Shown here: in pieces, positions 45,555 to 54,861 of the stretch
How positions within the stretch are numbered: position 1 is the first letter of the stretch
How the letters are laid out: every line of letters begins with the position of its first letter
Origin: Streptomyces sp. DH12
Lineage (GTDB): Bacteria; Actinomycetota; Actinomycetes; Streptomycetales; Streptomycetaceae
Reading direction: 5' to 3'
Length of the DNA stretch: 64,000 bases
NCBI RefSeq assembly: GCF_020873895.1
Contig: NZ_JAHWGT010000009.1
Span: 124,001-188,000 of the forward strand
Notes under the pieces: generated by a model
Databases searched by the model: none
What the model was told of the DNA's origin: nothing
Seen by the model: the letters and a program-made list of their open reading frames with translations, nothing else
Program-made: the position numbers and the translations under genes

Positions 45555-45923
45555 TCAGGCGGCTTCGACGCGGATCGGGTCGCCGTCCCGGACCGTCGCG
45601 AGGATCCGCGGGTCGTCGTCCAGCCGGCCGAGGACATTGCACGGGGAGGCCAGCCGGCACTCCTCGCCCCGGGAGATCGGTGTGGGGCCGTAGGGGAGCG
45701 CCAGCGCGTCGCCCTCCGGCCAGAACGCGACCGTGCCGGGCTCGACGACCTGGCGGGCGCCCGGCTCCGTCCCGGTCGAGACGGGTGTGTCGAAGTAGAC
45801 CTCCTCGCCCCAGGTGCGGGCGGTGGAGACGATCGGGAGGACCCCCGCGAGCGCTCTGCTCGTGGGGGTCTCGTCGATGGTGGCGGTGGTGTGGCCGGCC
45901 GGCCACGAGATGCGTATCTGCAT
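45555..45923 (-). CDS. Cyclophilin-like fold protein (TM1367/PF04126 type)
   Basis: A 122-residue protein with a strand-rich pattern: MQIRISWPAGHTTATIDETP, GEEVYFDTP, TVAFWPEGDALALPYGPTPI and SPCNVLGRLDDDPRIL. The run with WP-x-G-x-A-L-x-x-x-x-G-P-T-P-I-S followed by an N-V-x-G-R motif is that of the cyclophilin-like TM1367 family; such proteins lack proven isomerase activity. It is divergent from cydA, and both promoters lie in the ~210 bases between them with the Rex operator. ATG 45923 was chosen over an earlier in-frame ATG as it gives the family N-terminus. Confidence 0.7.
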   Translation of the reverse strand: MQIRISWPAGHTTATIDETPTSRALAGVLPIVSTARTWGEEVYFDTPVSTGTEPGARQVVEPGTVAFWPEGDALALPYGPTPISRGEECRLASPCNVLGRLDDDPRILATVRDGDPIRVEAA

Positions 45924-46011
45924 GGCCGAATTCAACAAGATGTTGAAGTGTGACGGAAGAGGCACCCCCCACCTCTCCCTACGGATTTCGTCTGCGTCAT
46001 AATGATTGTGA

Positions 46012-46029
46012 TTGTGAACGCATTCACAA
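46012..46029 (+). promoter_or_regulatory. Rex operator of the cyd operon
   Basis: TTGTGAACGCATTCACAA is a perfect match to the Rex consensus TTGTGAANNNNTTCACAA. In S. coelicolor Rex senses NADH/NAD+ and represses cydABCD (established). A -10-like CATAAT at 45998-46003 places the operator over the transcription start. Confidence 0.95.
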
Positions 46030-46132
46030 GCGCGCCAGGTTCCTCCCTTGATCCACCGGAATCGGCGGGCGAACGGAAGGCCGTGGGGCTGCGAGGCCGC
46101 CAGGGCTGCGAGGCCGTAAGGAGAAGATCGTC

Positions 46133-47638
46133 GTGGACCTGGCTCTGGCGCCAGAGACGCTGGCGCGGTGGCAGTTCGGTATCACCACCGTCTACCACTT
46201 CCTCTTCGTCCCCCTGACCATCTCACTCGCCGCGCTCACGGCCGGTCTGCAGACCGCGTGGGTGCGCACCGACAAGGAGAAGTACCTCAGGGCCACCAAG
46301 TTCTGGGGCAAGCTCTTCCTGATCAACATCGCGATGGGCGTCGTCACGGGCATCGTCCAGGAGTTCCAGTTCGGGATGAACTGGTCCGACTACTCGCGCT
46401 TCGTCGGCGACGTCTTCGGGGCGCCCCTCGCCTTCGAGGCGCTGATCGCGTTCTTCTTCGAGTCGACCTTCATCGGCCTGTGGATCTTCGGCTGGGACAA
46501 GCTGCCGAAGCGCATCCACCTGGCCTGCATATGGATGGTGTCGATCGGCACCATCCTCTCCGCCTACTTCATCCTCGCCGCCAACTCCTGGATGCAGCAC
46601 CCGGTCGGGTACGCGATCGACAAGGTGTCCGGGCGGGCGGAGCTCACCGACTTCTGGGCCGTCCTGAGCCAGAACACCACCGTTACTCAGGTCTTCCACA
46701 CCATGACCGCCGCCTTCCTCACCGGTGGCGCCTTCATGGTCGGCATCGCCGCCTTCCACCTGGCCCGCAGGAAGCACGTGCAGGTGATGAAGACCTCGCT
46801 GCGGCTCGGCCTGGTCACCGTGGTGGTCGCGGGCCTGCTGACCGCGGTCAGCGGCGACCTGCTCGGCAAGGTCATGTTCAAGCAGCAGCCCATGAAGATG
46901 GCCGCCGCCGAGGCACTGTGGGACGGCGAGGGACCCGCCCCCTTCTCGCTCTTCGCCTACGGTGACGTCGACGAGGGCCACAACAAGGTCGCCATCGAGG
47001 TCCCCGGCCTGCTCTCCTTCCTCGCCAACGGCGACCTCACCTCCCACGTGCCCGGCATCAACGACACCAACAAGGCCGCGCAGGAGAAGTACGGGCCCGG
47101 TGACTACCGGCCCAACATCCCCGTCGCCTACTGGTCCTTCCGCTGGATGATCGGGTTCGGCATGGCCTCCTTCGGCCTCGGCCTGCTGGGGCTGTGGCTG
47201 ACCCGCCGGAAGTTCCTGCTGCCGGCGCCCCTGCGCGTCGGCGAGGACGAGGTGCCCCACCTCGTGCTCTTCCGCAAGCCCCTGAGCCACAAGCTGACCC
47301 GGCTGTACTGGCTGACCGCCCTGTGGACCCTGGGCTTCCCCCTGATCGCCAGCTCCTGGGGCTGGATCTTCACCGAGACCGGCCGTCAGCCGTGGGCCGT
47401 CTACGGCGTGCTGCGCACCAGCGACGCGGTCTCCCCCGGCACCTCCCAGGTCGAGGTCCTCATCTCGATGACCGCCTTCACGCTCCTCTACGCGGTGCTC
47501 GCCGTCGTCGAGGTCAGGCTGCTCGTGAAGTACGTCAAGGCCGGCCCCCCGGAACTCACCGAGGCCGACCTCAACCCGCCCACCAGGATCGGCGGCCACG
47601 ACCGCGACGCCGACCGGCCCATGGCCTTCTCGTACTGA
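46133..47638 (+). CDS. cydA: Cytochrome bd ubiquinol oxidase subunit I (CydA)
   Basis: The heme-containing subunit of the high-affinity terminal oxidase. The 501-residue protein starts MDLALAPETLARWQFGITTV followed by YHF (a heme ligand His at residue 22), and has FGMNWSDYSRFVGDVFGAPL, FFFESTFIGLWIFGWDKLP and WMQHPVGY in family order. It is the short (no long Q-loop) form typical of actinomycetes. GTG 46133 follows TAAGGAGAAG. First gene of the cydA-cydB-cydCD operon under Rex control. Confidence 0.96.
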   Translation: MDLALAPETLARWQFGITTVYHFLFVPLTISLAALTAGLQTAWVRTDKEKYLRATKFWGKLFLINIAMGVVTGIVQEFQFGMNWSDYSRFVGDVFGAPLAFEALIAFFFESTFIGLWIFGWDKLPKRIHLACIWMVSIGTILSAYFILAANSWMQHPVGYAIDKVSGRAELTDFWAVLSQNTTVTQVFHTMTAAFLTGGAFMVGIAAFHLARRKHVQVMKTSLRLGLVTVVVAGLLTAVSGDLLGKVMFKQQPMKMAAAEALWDGEGPAPFSLFAYGDVDEGHNKVAIEVPGLLSFLANGDLTSHVPGINDTNKAAQEKYGPGDYRPNIPVAYWSFRWMIGFGMASFGLGLLGLWLTRRKFLLPAPLRVGEDEVPHLVLFRKPLSHKLTRLYWLTALWTLGFPLIASSWGWIFTETGRQPWAVYGVLRTSDAVSPGTSQVEVLISMTAFTLLYAVLAVVEVRLLVKYVKAGPPELTEADLNPPTRIGGHDRDADRPMAFSY

Positions 47639-47654
47639 GGAAGGGGAGCGAGGC

Positions 47655-48659
47655 ATGGAACTGCCCACCGTCTGGTTCGTACTCATAGCCGTCCTGTGGA
47701 TCGGCTACTTCTTCCTGGAGGGCTTCGACTTCGGCGTCGGCGTCCTGACCAAGCTGCTCGCCCGCGACCGGACCGAGAAGCGCGTCCTCATCAACACCAT
47801 CGGCCCCGTCTGGGACGGCAACGAGGTATGGCTGCTCACCGCGGCCGGTGCCACCTTCGCCGCCTTCCCCGACTGGTACGCCACCCTGTTCTCCGGGTTC
47901 TACCTGCCGCTGCTCGTCATCCTGCTCTGCCTGATCGTGCGGGGCGTCGCCTTCGAGTACCGGGCCAAGCGGCCGGAGGAGCGCTGGCAGCACAACTGGG
48001 AACAGGCCATCTTCTGGACCTCCCTCGTGCCGGCCTTCCTGTGGGGCGTCGCCTTCGCCAACATCGTGCGGGGCGTCGAGATCGACGCGTCGAAGGAGTA
48101 CGTCGGTTCGCTCCTCGACCTGCTCAACCCCTTCGCCCTGCTCGGCGGGGCGGTCACGCTGACGCTGTTCACCTTCCACGGGGCGGTGTTCACCGCGCTG
48201 AAGACCGTGGGCGACATCCGGATCCGCGCCGGCAGGCTGGCGCTGGCACTCGGCCTCGCCACCACCGCCCTCTCCGCCGGTTTCCTGCTCTGGACCCAGT
48301 CCACGCGAGGGGACGGCACCAGCATGGTCGCGGCGGCCGTCGCCCTGGCCGCCCTCGTCGGGGCGGTCGGCGCGATCCGGGCCGGACGGGAAGGCTGGTC
48401 GTTCGCCCTCTCGGGGGTCACGATCGCCGCCGCGTTCGCCATGCTGTTCCTGACGCTCTTTCCGAACCTCATGCCGTCCTCGCTCGACCCGGACTGGAGC
48501 CTGACCGTCGGGAACTCGGCGTCCAGCCCGTACACGTTGAAGATCATGACCTGGTGCGCGGCCATCGCCACGCCGCTCGTCCTGCTCTACCAGGGCTGGA
48601 CGTACTGGGTGTTCCGCAAGCGCATCGGCACCCAGCACATCGCCGACGCGACGCACTAG
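47655..48659 (+). CDS. cydB: Cytochrome bd oxidase subunit II (CydB)
   Basis: The second oxidase subunit. The 334-residue protein begins MELPTVWFVLIAVLWIGYFF and has the family motif LEGFDFGVGVL, IGPVWDGNEVWLL and FSGFYLPLLVILLCLIVRG, with about eight membrane helices. It starts 16 bases after cydA with GGAAGGGGAG upstream and is followed 16 bases later by cydCD, so the three are one transcript. Confidence 0.96.
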   Translation: MELPTVWFVLIAVLWIGYFFLEGFDFGVGVLTKLLARDRTEKRVLINTIGPVWDGNEVWLLTAAGATFAAFPDWYATLFSGFYLPLLVILLCLIVRGVAFEYRAKRPEERWQHNWEQAIFWTSLVPAFLWGVAFANIVRGVEIDASKEYVGSLLDLLNPFALLGGAVTLTLFTFHGAVFTALKTVGDIRIRAGRLALALGLATTALSAGFLLWTQSTRGDGTSMVAAAVALAALVGAVGAIRAGREGWSFALSGVTIAAAFAMLFLTLFPNLMPSSLDPDWSLTVGNSASSPYTLKIMTWCAAIATPLVLLYQGWTYWVFRKRIGTQHIADATH

Positions 48660-48675
48660 GCGCCACTGGCAGGGG

Positions 48676-51600
48676 ATGTTTCACGTGAAACCGATCGATC
48701 CGCGTCTGCTCCGGTACGCCCGGGCCACCCGCTTCTTCCTCGTCGCGGTGGTGCTCCTCGGGTTGGTCGGGGCGGCGCTGGTGGTCGCCCAGGCGATGCT
48801 CATCGCCGAGGTCGTCGTCGGGGCGTTCCAGCGGGGGGCGGACGTCCGCGACCTCACCCTGCCCCTGGTGCTGCTGGCGGCGGTCGCCGCCGGCCGCGGG
48901 CTCGTGGCGTGGCTGACGGAGCTGGCCGCCCACCGGGCCGGCGCCGCCGTCAAGTCGGAGCTGCGGGGCCGGTTGCTCGAGCGGGCGGCCGCCCTCGGCC
49001 CCGGCTGGCTGAGCGGCCAGCGGACCGGGTCGCTCGTGGCGCTGGCCACGCGCGGCGTGGACGCGCTGGACGACTACTTCGCCCGGTACCTGCCACAACT
49101 CGGCTTGGCCGTGGTCGTTCCCGTCGCGGTCCTGGCGCGCATCGTCACCGAGGACTGGGTGTCGGCCGCCATCATCGTGGTGACCCTGCCGCTGATCCCG
49201 CTCTTCATGATCCTCATCGGCTGGGCCACCCAGGCCCGCATGGACCGGCAGTGGCGCCTGCTGTCGCGGCTGTCGGGCCACTTCCTCGACGTGGTGGCCG
49301 GACTGCCGACCCTGAAGGTCTTCGGCCGGGCCAAGGCCCAGGCCGAGTCGATCCGCACGATCACCTCGCAGTACCGCCAGGCCACACTGCGCACGCTGCG
49401 GATCGCCTTCCTGTCGTCCTTCGCCCTGGAGCTGCTCGCCACCCTCTCGGTGGCCCTGGTCGCCGTGGGGATCGGCATGCGCCTGGTCCACGGCACGCTC
49501 GACCTGTACACCGGCCTGGTCATCCTGATCCTGGCGCCGGAGGCGTACCTGCCGCTGCGCCAGGTCGGTACCCAGTACCACGCGGCGGCGGAAGGGCTGT
49601 CCGCCGCCGAGGAGGTCTTCGCGGTCCTGGAGACGCCCCTGCGGGCGGGCGGTACGGCCGTCCTGCCCGAGGGGCCGGTCCGGATCGCGGTCGACGGGGT
49701 GACCGTACGGCACGAGGGACGGTCCGCACCCTCGCTGGACCGCGCCTCGCTCGTCGTCGAACCGGGCGAGACGGTGGCCCTCGTCGGGCCGAGCGGCACC
49801 GGCAAGTCCACCCTGGTGGACGTGGTGCTGGGCTTCACCGCGCCGGCCTCGGGGAGCGTGCGGATCGGCGGCGTCGACCTCGCCGAGCTGGACACCGAGC
49901 GGTGGCGCGAGCGCGTCGCCTGGGTGCCGCAGCGCCCGTACCTCTTCGCCGGAACCGTCGCCGACAACGTCCGACTGGCCAGGCCGGACGCGGACGACGA
50001 CGCCGTACGGGCCGCGCTGCGCGAAGCGGGCGCCGACTTCGTCGGCGAACTGCCTGACGGCGTCGGCACGGTGCTCGGCGAGGACGGCGCCGGGCTGTCG
50101 GCCGGGCAGCGGCAGCGGCTCGCCCTGGCCCGGGCGTTCCTGGCCGACCGGCCGGTGGTGCTGCTCGACGAGCCGACCGCCGCGCTGGACGGCGCCACGG
50201 AGGAGGCAGTGGTCCGGGCGGTGAGCCGGCTGGCGGCGGGCCGGACGGTCCTGCTGGTCGTGCACCGGCCGGCGCTCCTCGCCGTCGCCGACCGGGTGGT
50301 CGCGCTGCGGCCCGGGGCGGCGGACGGCCGGTCGGCGACGGCTTCGGCCGTACCGGAGCCCGCCGACACCGGCTCGGGCACCGCCGGCGGGGCGGTGCCC
50401 CGCCCCGGAGGGCCGTCGGCCGCCGGTGTGCGGGACGTGGGCGCGGACATGGTCGACGACGCGTTCGGGGTCGTGGGCGGTCTCTTCGGGGGCCAGGCCG
50501 CACCCCGCCCCGAAGCGGCCCCCGTCGCCACCCCCTCCGACACCACCGCTCCCGCCGCCCCGCCGGGTGGCCGGCGGGTGCCGGCGCGGATCCGGGCGAT
50601 GGCGGGGGAGCTGCGGGGCCGTCTCGCCTTGGCGCTGCTCCTCGGCAGTCTCGCCCTCGGCTCGGCCGTCGGCCTCATGGCGGTCTCCGGCTGGCTCATC
50701 TCCCGGGCCTCCGAACAGCCGCCGATCCTGCACCTGATGGTCGCCGTCACGGCCACCCGCGCCTTCGGTACCGGCCGGGCCGTCTTCCGGTACGCCGAGC
50801 GGCTGGTGTCCCACGACGCCGTGCTGCGCATGCTCGCCGACCTCCGCGTCGCCGCCTACCGGCGCCTGGAGCGCATCGCCCCCGCCGGGCTGCGCCGGGC
50901 CCGGCGCGGCGACCTGCTGTCGCGGCTCGTCTCGGACGTCGACGCCCTCCAGGACTACTGGCTGCGCTGGCTGCTGCCCGCCGGTACGGCCGTCCTGGTC
51001 GGCGCCGGTGCCGTCGGGTTCACCGCGTGGCTGCTGCCCGGGGCGGGGGCCGTGCTCGCCGTGGGGTTCCTCGTCGCCGGCGTCGCCGTCCCGGTGCTGG
51101 GCGGCGCCGTCGCCCGCCGCGCCGAACGGCGGCTCGCACCGGCACGCGGACTGTTGGCCACCCGGACCGTCGACCTGCTGCGCGGCTGCGCCGAGCTGAC
51201 GGTGGCGGGCGCGCTCCGCGACCGCGTCGAGCGCACGCGTGAGGCCGACGGGACGCTCACCCGGATCGCCGCCCGGCAGTCCGCCGCGACGGCGCTCGGC
51301 GGCGGGCTCATCGCCCTCACCACGGGTCTGACCGTGGCCGCCGCCGCGCTCGTCGGCGTCCGCGCCGTCCACGACGGGCGGCTCGACGGTGTGGCGCTCG
51401 CCGTCGTCGTGCTCATCCCGCTCGCCGCGTTCGAGGCGGTGACGGGCATGCCCTTGGCCGTGCAGTACCGGCAGCGCGTGCGGCGCAGCGCCGAGCGGGT
51501 CTTCGAGGTGCTCGACGCGCCGGTGCCCGTCGTGGAGCCGGAGCGGCCCGCGCCGCCGCCCGCGAGCCCCTTCCCGCTGGAGCTGCGCGGGGTCGCGGCA

Positions 51601-52350
51601 CGCCATCCGGGACAGGACCGGGACGCCCTCACCGCGTTCGACCTGCGTCTGGAGGAGGGGCGGCGTGTCGCCGTCGTCGGAGCCTCCGGAGCCGGCAAGA
51701 CGACCCTGGCGCAGGTGCTGCTGCGGTTCGTGGGGACCGGCGCCGGCACTTACCGCATCGGCGGTACCGACGCGTCGGCGCTCGACGGGGACGACGTACG
51801 CCGCTTCGTCGGGCTCTGCGCCCAGGACGCCCACCTGTTCGACAGCACCATCCGGGAGAACCTCCGGCTCGCCCGGACCGGCGCCGACGACGAGGAACTG
51901 CGGCGCGCCCTCGCCGAGGCCCGGCTGTCGGAGTGGGTGGAGTCCCTGCCGGACGGCCTGGACACCCTGGTCGGGGAGCACGGCGCGCGGCTCTCCGGCG
52001 GCCAGCGGCAGCGACTGGCCCTCGCCCGGGCCATCCTGGCCGACTTCCCGGTCCTCGTCCTCGACGAGCCCGCCGAGCACCTCGACCTGGCCACGGCCGA
52101 CGCCCTCACCGACGACCTGCTGCGGGCGACGCGCGGCCGCACCACGGTCCTCATCACGCACCGCCTGCACGGGCTCGACGCGGTCGACGAGGTCGTCGTC
52201 CTGGCGGGCGGGCGGGTCGTGCAGCGGGGCCCGTACGCGCGGCTGGTCGCCGTCGACGGACCGCTGCGGCGGATGCGCGACCGGGAGCACGCGGCGGACG
52301 GCCTCCGCCACACCGCCGGCGGCCCATCCCCCGGGCCACGCGGCCGGTGA
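48676..52350 (+). CDS. cydCD: Fused ABC transporter CydDC
   Basis: A 1224-residue fusion of two ABC half-transporters needed to assemble cytochrome bd by exporting thiols (established for CydDC). Each half has a membrane domain and an ATPase. The first ATPase has Walker A GPSGTGKST (Lys377), signature LSAGQRQRLALARAF and LLDEPTAALD; a Pro/Ala-rich linker (about 555-640) joins it to the second half, with Walker A GASGAGKTT (Lys1008) and LSGGQRQRLALARAI. In E. coli CydD and CydC are separate; actinomycetes often fuse them. The ATG at 48676 lies two bases before parS 7, so the first codons (MFHVKP) are part of it. Confidence 0.95.
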   Translation: MFHVKPIDPRLLRYARATRFFLVAVVLLGLVGAALVVAQAMLIAEVVVGAFQRGADVRDLTLPLVLLAAVAAGRGLVAWLTELAAHRAGAAVKSELRGRLLERAAALGPGWLSGQRTGSLVALATRGVDALDDYFARYLPQLGLAVVVPVAVLARIVTEDWVSAAIIVVTLPLIPLFMILIGWATQARMDRQWRLLSRLSGHFLDVVAGLPTLKVFGRAKAQAESIRTITSQYRQATLRTLRIAFLSSFALELLATLSVALVAVGIGMRLVHGTLDLYTGLVILILAPEAYLPLRQVGTQYHAAAEGLSAAEEVFAVLETPLRAGGTAVLPEGPVRIAVDGVTVRHEGRSAPSLDRASLVVEPGETVALVGPSGTGKSTLVDVVLGFTAPASGSVRIGGVDLAELDTERWRERVAWVPQRPYLFAGTVADNVRLARPDADDDAVRAALREAGADFVGELPDGVGTVLGEDGAGLSAGQRQRLALARAFLADRPVVLLDEPTAALDGATEEAVVRAVSRLAAGRTVLLVVHRPALLAVADRVVALRPGAADGRSATASAVPEPADTGSGTAGGAVPRPGGPSAAGVRDVGADMVDDAFGVVGGLFGGQAAPRPEAAPVATPSDTTAPAAPPGGRRVPARIRAMAGELRGRLALALLLGSLALGSAVGLMAVSGWLISRASEQPPILHLMVAVTATRAFGTGRAVFRYAERLVSHDAVLRMLADLRVAAYRRLERIAPAGLRRARRGDLLSRLVSDVDALQDYWLRWLLPAGTAVLVGAGAVGFTAWLLPGAGAVLAVGFLVAGVAVPVLGGAVARRAERRLAPARGLLATRTVDLLRGCAELTVAGALRDRVERTREADGTLTRIAARQSAATALGGGLIALTTGLTVAAAALVGVRAVHDGRLDGVALAVVVLIPLAAFEAVTGMPLAVQYRQRVRRSAERVFEVLDAPVPVVEPERPAPPPASPFPLELRGVAARHPGQDRDALTAFDLRLEEGRRVAVVGASGAGKTTLAQVLLRFVGTGAGTYRIGGTDASALDGDDVRRFVGLCAQDAHLFDSTIRENLRLARTGADDEELRRALAEARLSEWVESLPDGLDTLVGEHGARLSGGQRQRLALARAILADFPVLVLDEPAEHLDLATADALTDDLLRATRGRTTVLITHRLHGLDAVDEVVVLAGGRVVQRGPYARLVAVDGPLRRMRDREHAADGLRHTAGGPSPGPRGR
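48678..48691. promoter_or_regulatory. parS site 7, at the start of cydCD
   Basis: Perfect GTTTCACGTGAAAC encoding FHVK at codons 2-5 of cydCD. It is the rightmost parS in the window. Confidence 0.93.
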
Positions 52351-52572
52351 CGAGCGGCGGAAGGCGGCGGCGGTCGGCGGCGGTCCGGTGGCGGGGCCGG
52401 GCTGTTCGAGGCCGGTAGGCCGGTAGGCCGGACAGCCGGCCGGCCGGCGGTACGGGTGGGCCTGCGGGGGCGGCCGGTCGGTGGCAAGGAGGGTATGGGT
52501 GCCACGGGGATGGGCCGGACGGACGTACGGCTGTAGGCCGGTCGGCGGTACGGCGCCGACCGGGGCGGGGAG

Positions 52573-53805
52573 ATGCCGGGGAAGGCGCGGCGGAAGGGTG
52601 ACGATCCCGGGATGCCCCCTCCCCACGGTCGGCGGCCACTGCTCGGGCCGGTGCCCGCCGTGCTGGTCACCCTGCTCGCCTTCGTCGTCCTGCTCGCGCA
52701 CCCCTCCCCCGCCGCGGCGCTCCCCACCGGGGCGAGCGGCGCAGGCGGTCCCGTCCGGCTCGACGGGCCGTCGCCGGGCGCCGAGGTGGCGCGACTGTTC
52801 GACGAGGCGGCCCGGATCACCGCCGCGTACGAGCGCGGGCGGCGCGGCGCCGCGGCCCAGCAGGTCAGGGCCGGGGACCTCCAGGCGGAGCTGGCCCGTA
52901 CGCGACGTGAACTCGCCGCCCTGAACCGCCGGGTCGGCGAGGTGGCCAGGGCCCAGTACCGGACGGGCGGCTCCGTCGCGGTGACGGCGCGGCTGCTCCT
53001 CGCCGACGACCCGGAGGACGCCCTGCGCGCGGAGCGGGTCGAGCGCCAGGCGGACGCGGTCGTGGACCGGCTCCTCACCCGTACCGCACGGGCCGAACGG
53101 CGGCTGGCGGCCGCGGCGGACCGGGCGCGGGCGGCGTGGCGGGAGCTGGAGGAGCGGCGGGACCGGCTCGCGGAGCTGCGGCGGGACCTGGTGGCGCGTC
53201 TGGAGCGGGCGCGGTGGCGGCTCCAGGCGGAGGCCGACCGGAGCGTGGCGGCCGGAAGGTGCCGGGGTACGGGCTCGACGCCCGCGCCGGACCGCCCCGC
53301 TGATCCGGACGGCCCCGCCGCCGTCGATCCGGAGGCGGAGGCGGAGCCTGAGGCCGGCGGCGCGGAGCGGGGCGGCGGTTCGTGGGTGGCGCCGGTGTCG
53401 GAGGAGGACGGCTACACCCTGTCGGCCCCCTTCGCCGGTACGGGCCGGCACTGGGCGCACCGCCACACCGGGCAGGACTTCGCCGTGGACATCGGCACGC
53501 CGGTACGGGCGGTCGGGGCGGGGCGGGTCCACTCGGTCGCCTGCGGCGGAGCCTTCGGCATCGAGGTCGTCGTCCGGCACGCCGGGGGCTGGTACTCGCA
53601 GTACGCGCACCTCGCGTCCGCCGCCGTGCCGCGCGGGCGGGCCGTCACCCCCGGGGAACGCATCGGCCTGGCGGGGACGACGGGCAACTCGACGGGGCCG
53701 CACCTGCACTTCGAGGTGAGGCTCACCCCGCACCTGGGCTCGGGTGTGGACCCGGTGCGCTGGCTGCGCGAACGCGGGGTCGTCCTGGCCGGCGGCGCGC
53801 GGTAG
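52573..53805 (+). CDS. M23 family metallopeptidase with coiled-coil region
   Basis: A 410-residue secreted peptidase. A signal-like helix (PAVLVTLLAFVVLLAHPSPA) is followed by a long Arg/Glu/Ala-rich helical region (about 70-220) resembling the coiled coils of EnvC/NlpD-type amidase activators, then a Pro/Glu-rich linker and the LytM/M23 domain: HTGQDFAVDIGTPVRAVGAG and GPHLHFEVR (zinc ligands H and D, then H-x-H). It probably cuts peptidoglycan or activates amidases. ATG 52573 and ATG 52612 are both possible starts; the second has a better-spaced GGAAGGG. Confidence 0.87.
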   Translation: MPGKARRKGDDPGMPPPHGRRPLLGPVPAVLVTLLAFVVLLAHPSPAAALPTGASGAGGPVRLDGPSPGAEVARLFDEAARITAAYERGRRGAAAQQVRAGDLQAELARTRRELAALNRRVGEVARAQYRTGGSVAVTARLLLADDPEDALRAERVERQADAVVDRLLTRTARAERRLAAAADRARAAWRELEERRDRLAELRRDLVARLERARWRLQAEADRSVAAGRCRGTGSTPAPDRPADPDGPAAVDPEAEAEPEAGGAERGGGSWVAPVSEEDGYTLSAPFAGTGRHWAHRHTGQDFAVDIGTPVRAVGAGRVHSVACGGAFGIEVVVRHAGGWYSQYAHLASAAVPRGRAVTPGERIGLAGTTGNSTGPHLHFEVRLTPHLGSGVDPVRWLRERGVVLAGGAR

Positions 53806-53815
53806 CGCCCCGCCG

Positions 53816-54676
53816 TCAGGGGGCGGCGAGGAGCGTCTCGATGACGGCGGCGACGCCGTCGTCCTCGTTGGCGACGGTCCGGCCGGAGGCGGCGGCGACG
53901 ACGTCCGGGTGGGCGTTGCCCATCGCGTACGACGTACCCGCCCAGGTGAGCATCTCGATGTCGTTCGGCATGTCGCCGAACGCGACCACCTCGTCCGACG
54001 AGATGCCCCGCTCGGCGCAGCACAGGGCGAGCGTGCTGGCCTTGGAGACCCCGAGGCCGCTCACCTCCAGCAGCGCGGTCGGGCTGGAGCGGGTGATGGT
54101 GGCCCGGTGCCCGGCGGCGGTGCGGGCCAGGGCGAGGAAGCCGTCGGGCGTGAGGTCGGGGTGGAGCGCGAGCAGCTTCAGCAGCGGCGCCCCCGCCCCG
54201 GGCTCGTCCTCGTGGAGCAGTTCCTCGGCCGGTCCGACGGCGACGGACGCGTCGAAGTGGAGCGGCGGGTACTCCGCCTCGTGGCGGATGCCGTCGGTGA
54301 ACTCCAGGGCGAAGGCCGTACCGGGGGCCTCCCGGCGGAGGGTCGTGACGACGTCGCGCGCCGTCGCACGGTCCAGGGACCGCACCTCGACCATCCGCCG
54401 CCCGGCGTGCAGGTCGACGACGGCCGCGCCGTTGGAGCAGATGGCGAGCCCGTGGCCGTGGACATGGGCGCTGACGACGTCCATCCAGCGGGCGGGCCGC
54501 CCGGTGACGAAGAAGACCTCGATCCCGGCGTCCTCGGCGGCAGCCAGCGCGGCGACCGTCCGGTCGGAGACGGTCTTGTCGTCGCGCAGGAGCGTCCCGT
54601 CGAGGTCGGTGGCGATCAGGCGCGGACGCCGCCGCGACATCGGTCGGCTGCCGGGGAAGGTCGTCGGTGAGGTCAC
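53816..54676 (-). CDS. HAD superfamily hydrolase (Cof/YbiV-like)
   Basis: A 286-residue phosphatase of the haloacid dehalogenase superfamily, type IIB cap: RLIATDLDGTLLRDDKTVSD (catalytic Asp pair), FFVTGRPARWM, and near the C-terminus VSKASTLALCC and VVAFGDMPNDIEMLTWAG (motif IV). The family dephosphorylates sugar phosphates and nucleotides. GTG 54676 is chosen; ATG 54640 is an alternative (start MSRRRPRL). It is convergent with the M23 gene. Confidence 0.87.
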   Translation of the reverse strand: MTSPTTFPGSRPMSRRRPRLIATDLDGTLLRDDKTVSDRTVAALAAAEDAGIEVFFVTGRPARWMDVVSAHVHGHGLAICSNGAAVVDLHAGRRMVEVRSLDRATARDVVTTLRREAPGTAFALEFTDGIRHEAEYPPLHFDASVAVGPAEELLHEDEPGAGAPLLKLLALHPDLTPDGFLALARTAAGHRATITRSSPTALLEVSGLGVSKASTLALCCAERGISSDEVVAFGDMPNDIEMLTWAGTSYAMGNAHPDVVAAASGRTVANEDDGVAAVIETLLAAP

Positions 54677-54861
54677 CCGCCCATTGTCCCGCACCGGACG
54701 GCTCCCGGGTGCACGGACGTGCGAAAGCGTGCGCATCTGAGCCATCCCGGCCGTACCCGTGTGCGGGTCGGAAAGGCCCGGAAAGCCCGGGTGCGGACCG
54801 CTCGGCTCGGTCCCCGACGCCACGTGCCCGGGCGCGCGAGCGCCGCAGGCCGTTCAGCCGC

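Noticed and set aside
48544-53733. 1729-residue open frame on the minus strand
   Set aside because: Antisense to cydB, cydCD and the M23 gene, with no family motif or ribosome-binding site; a GC-driven shadow.
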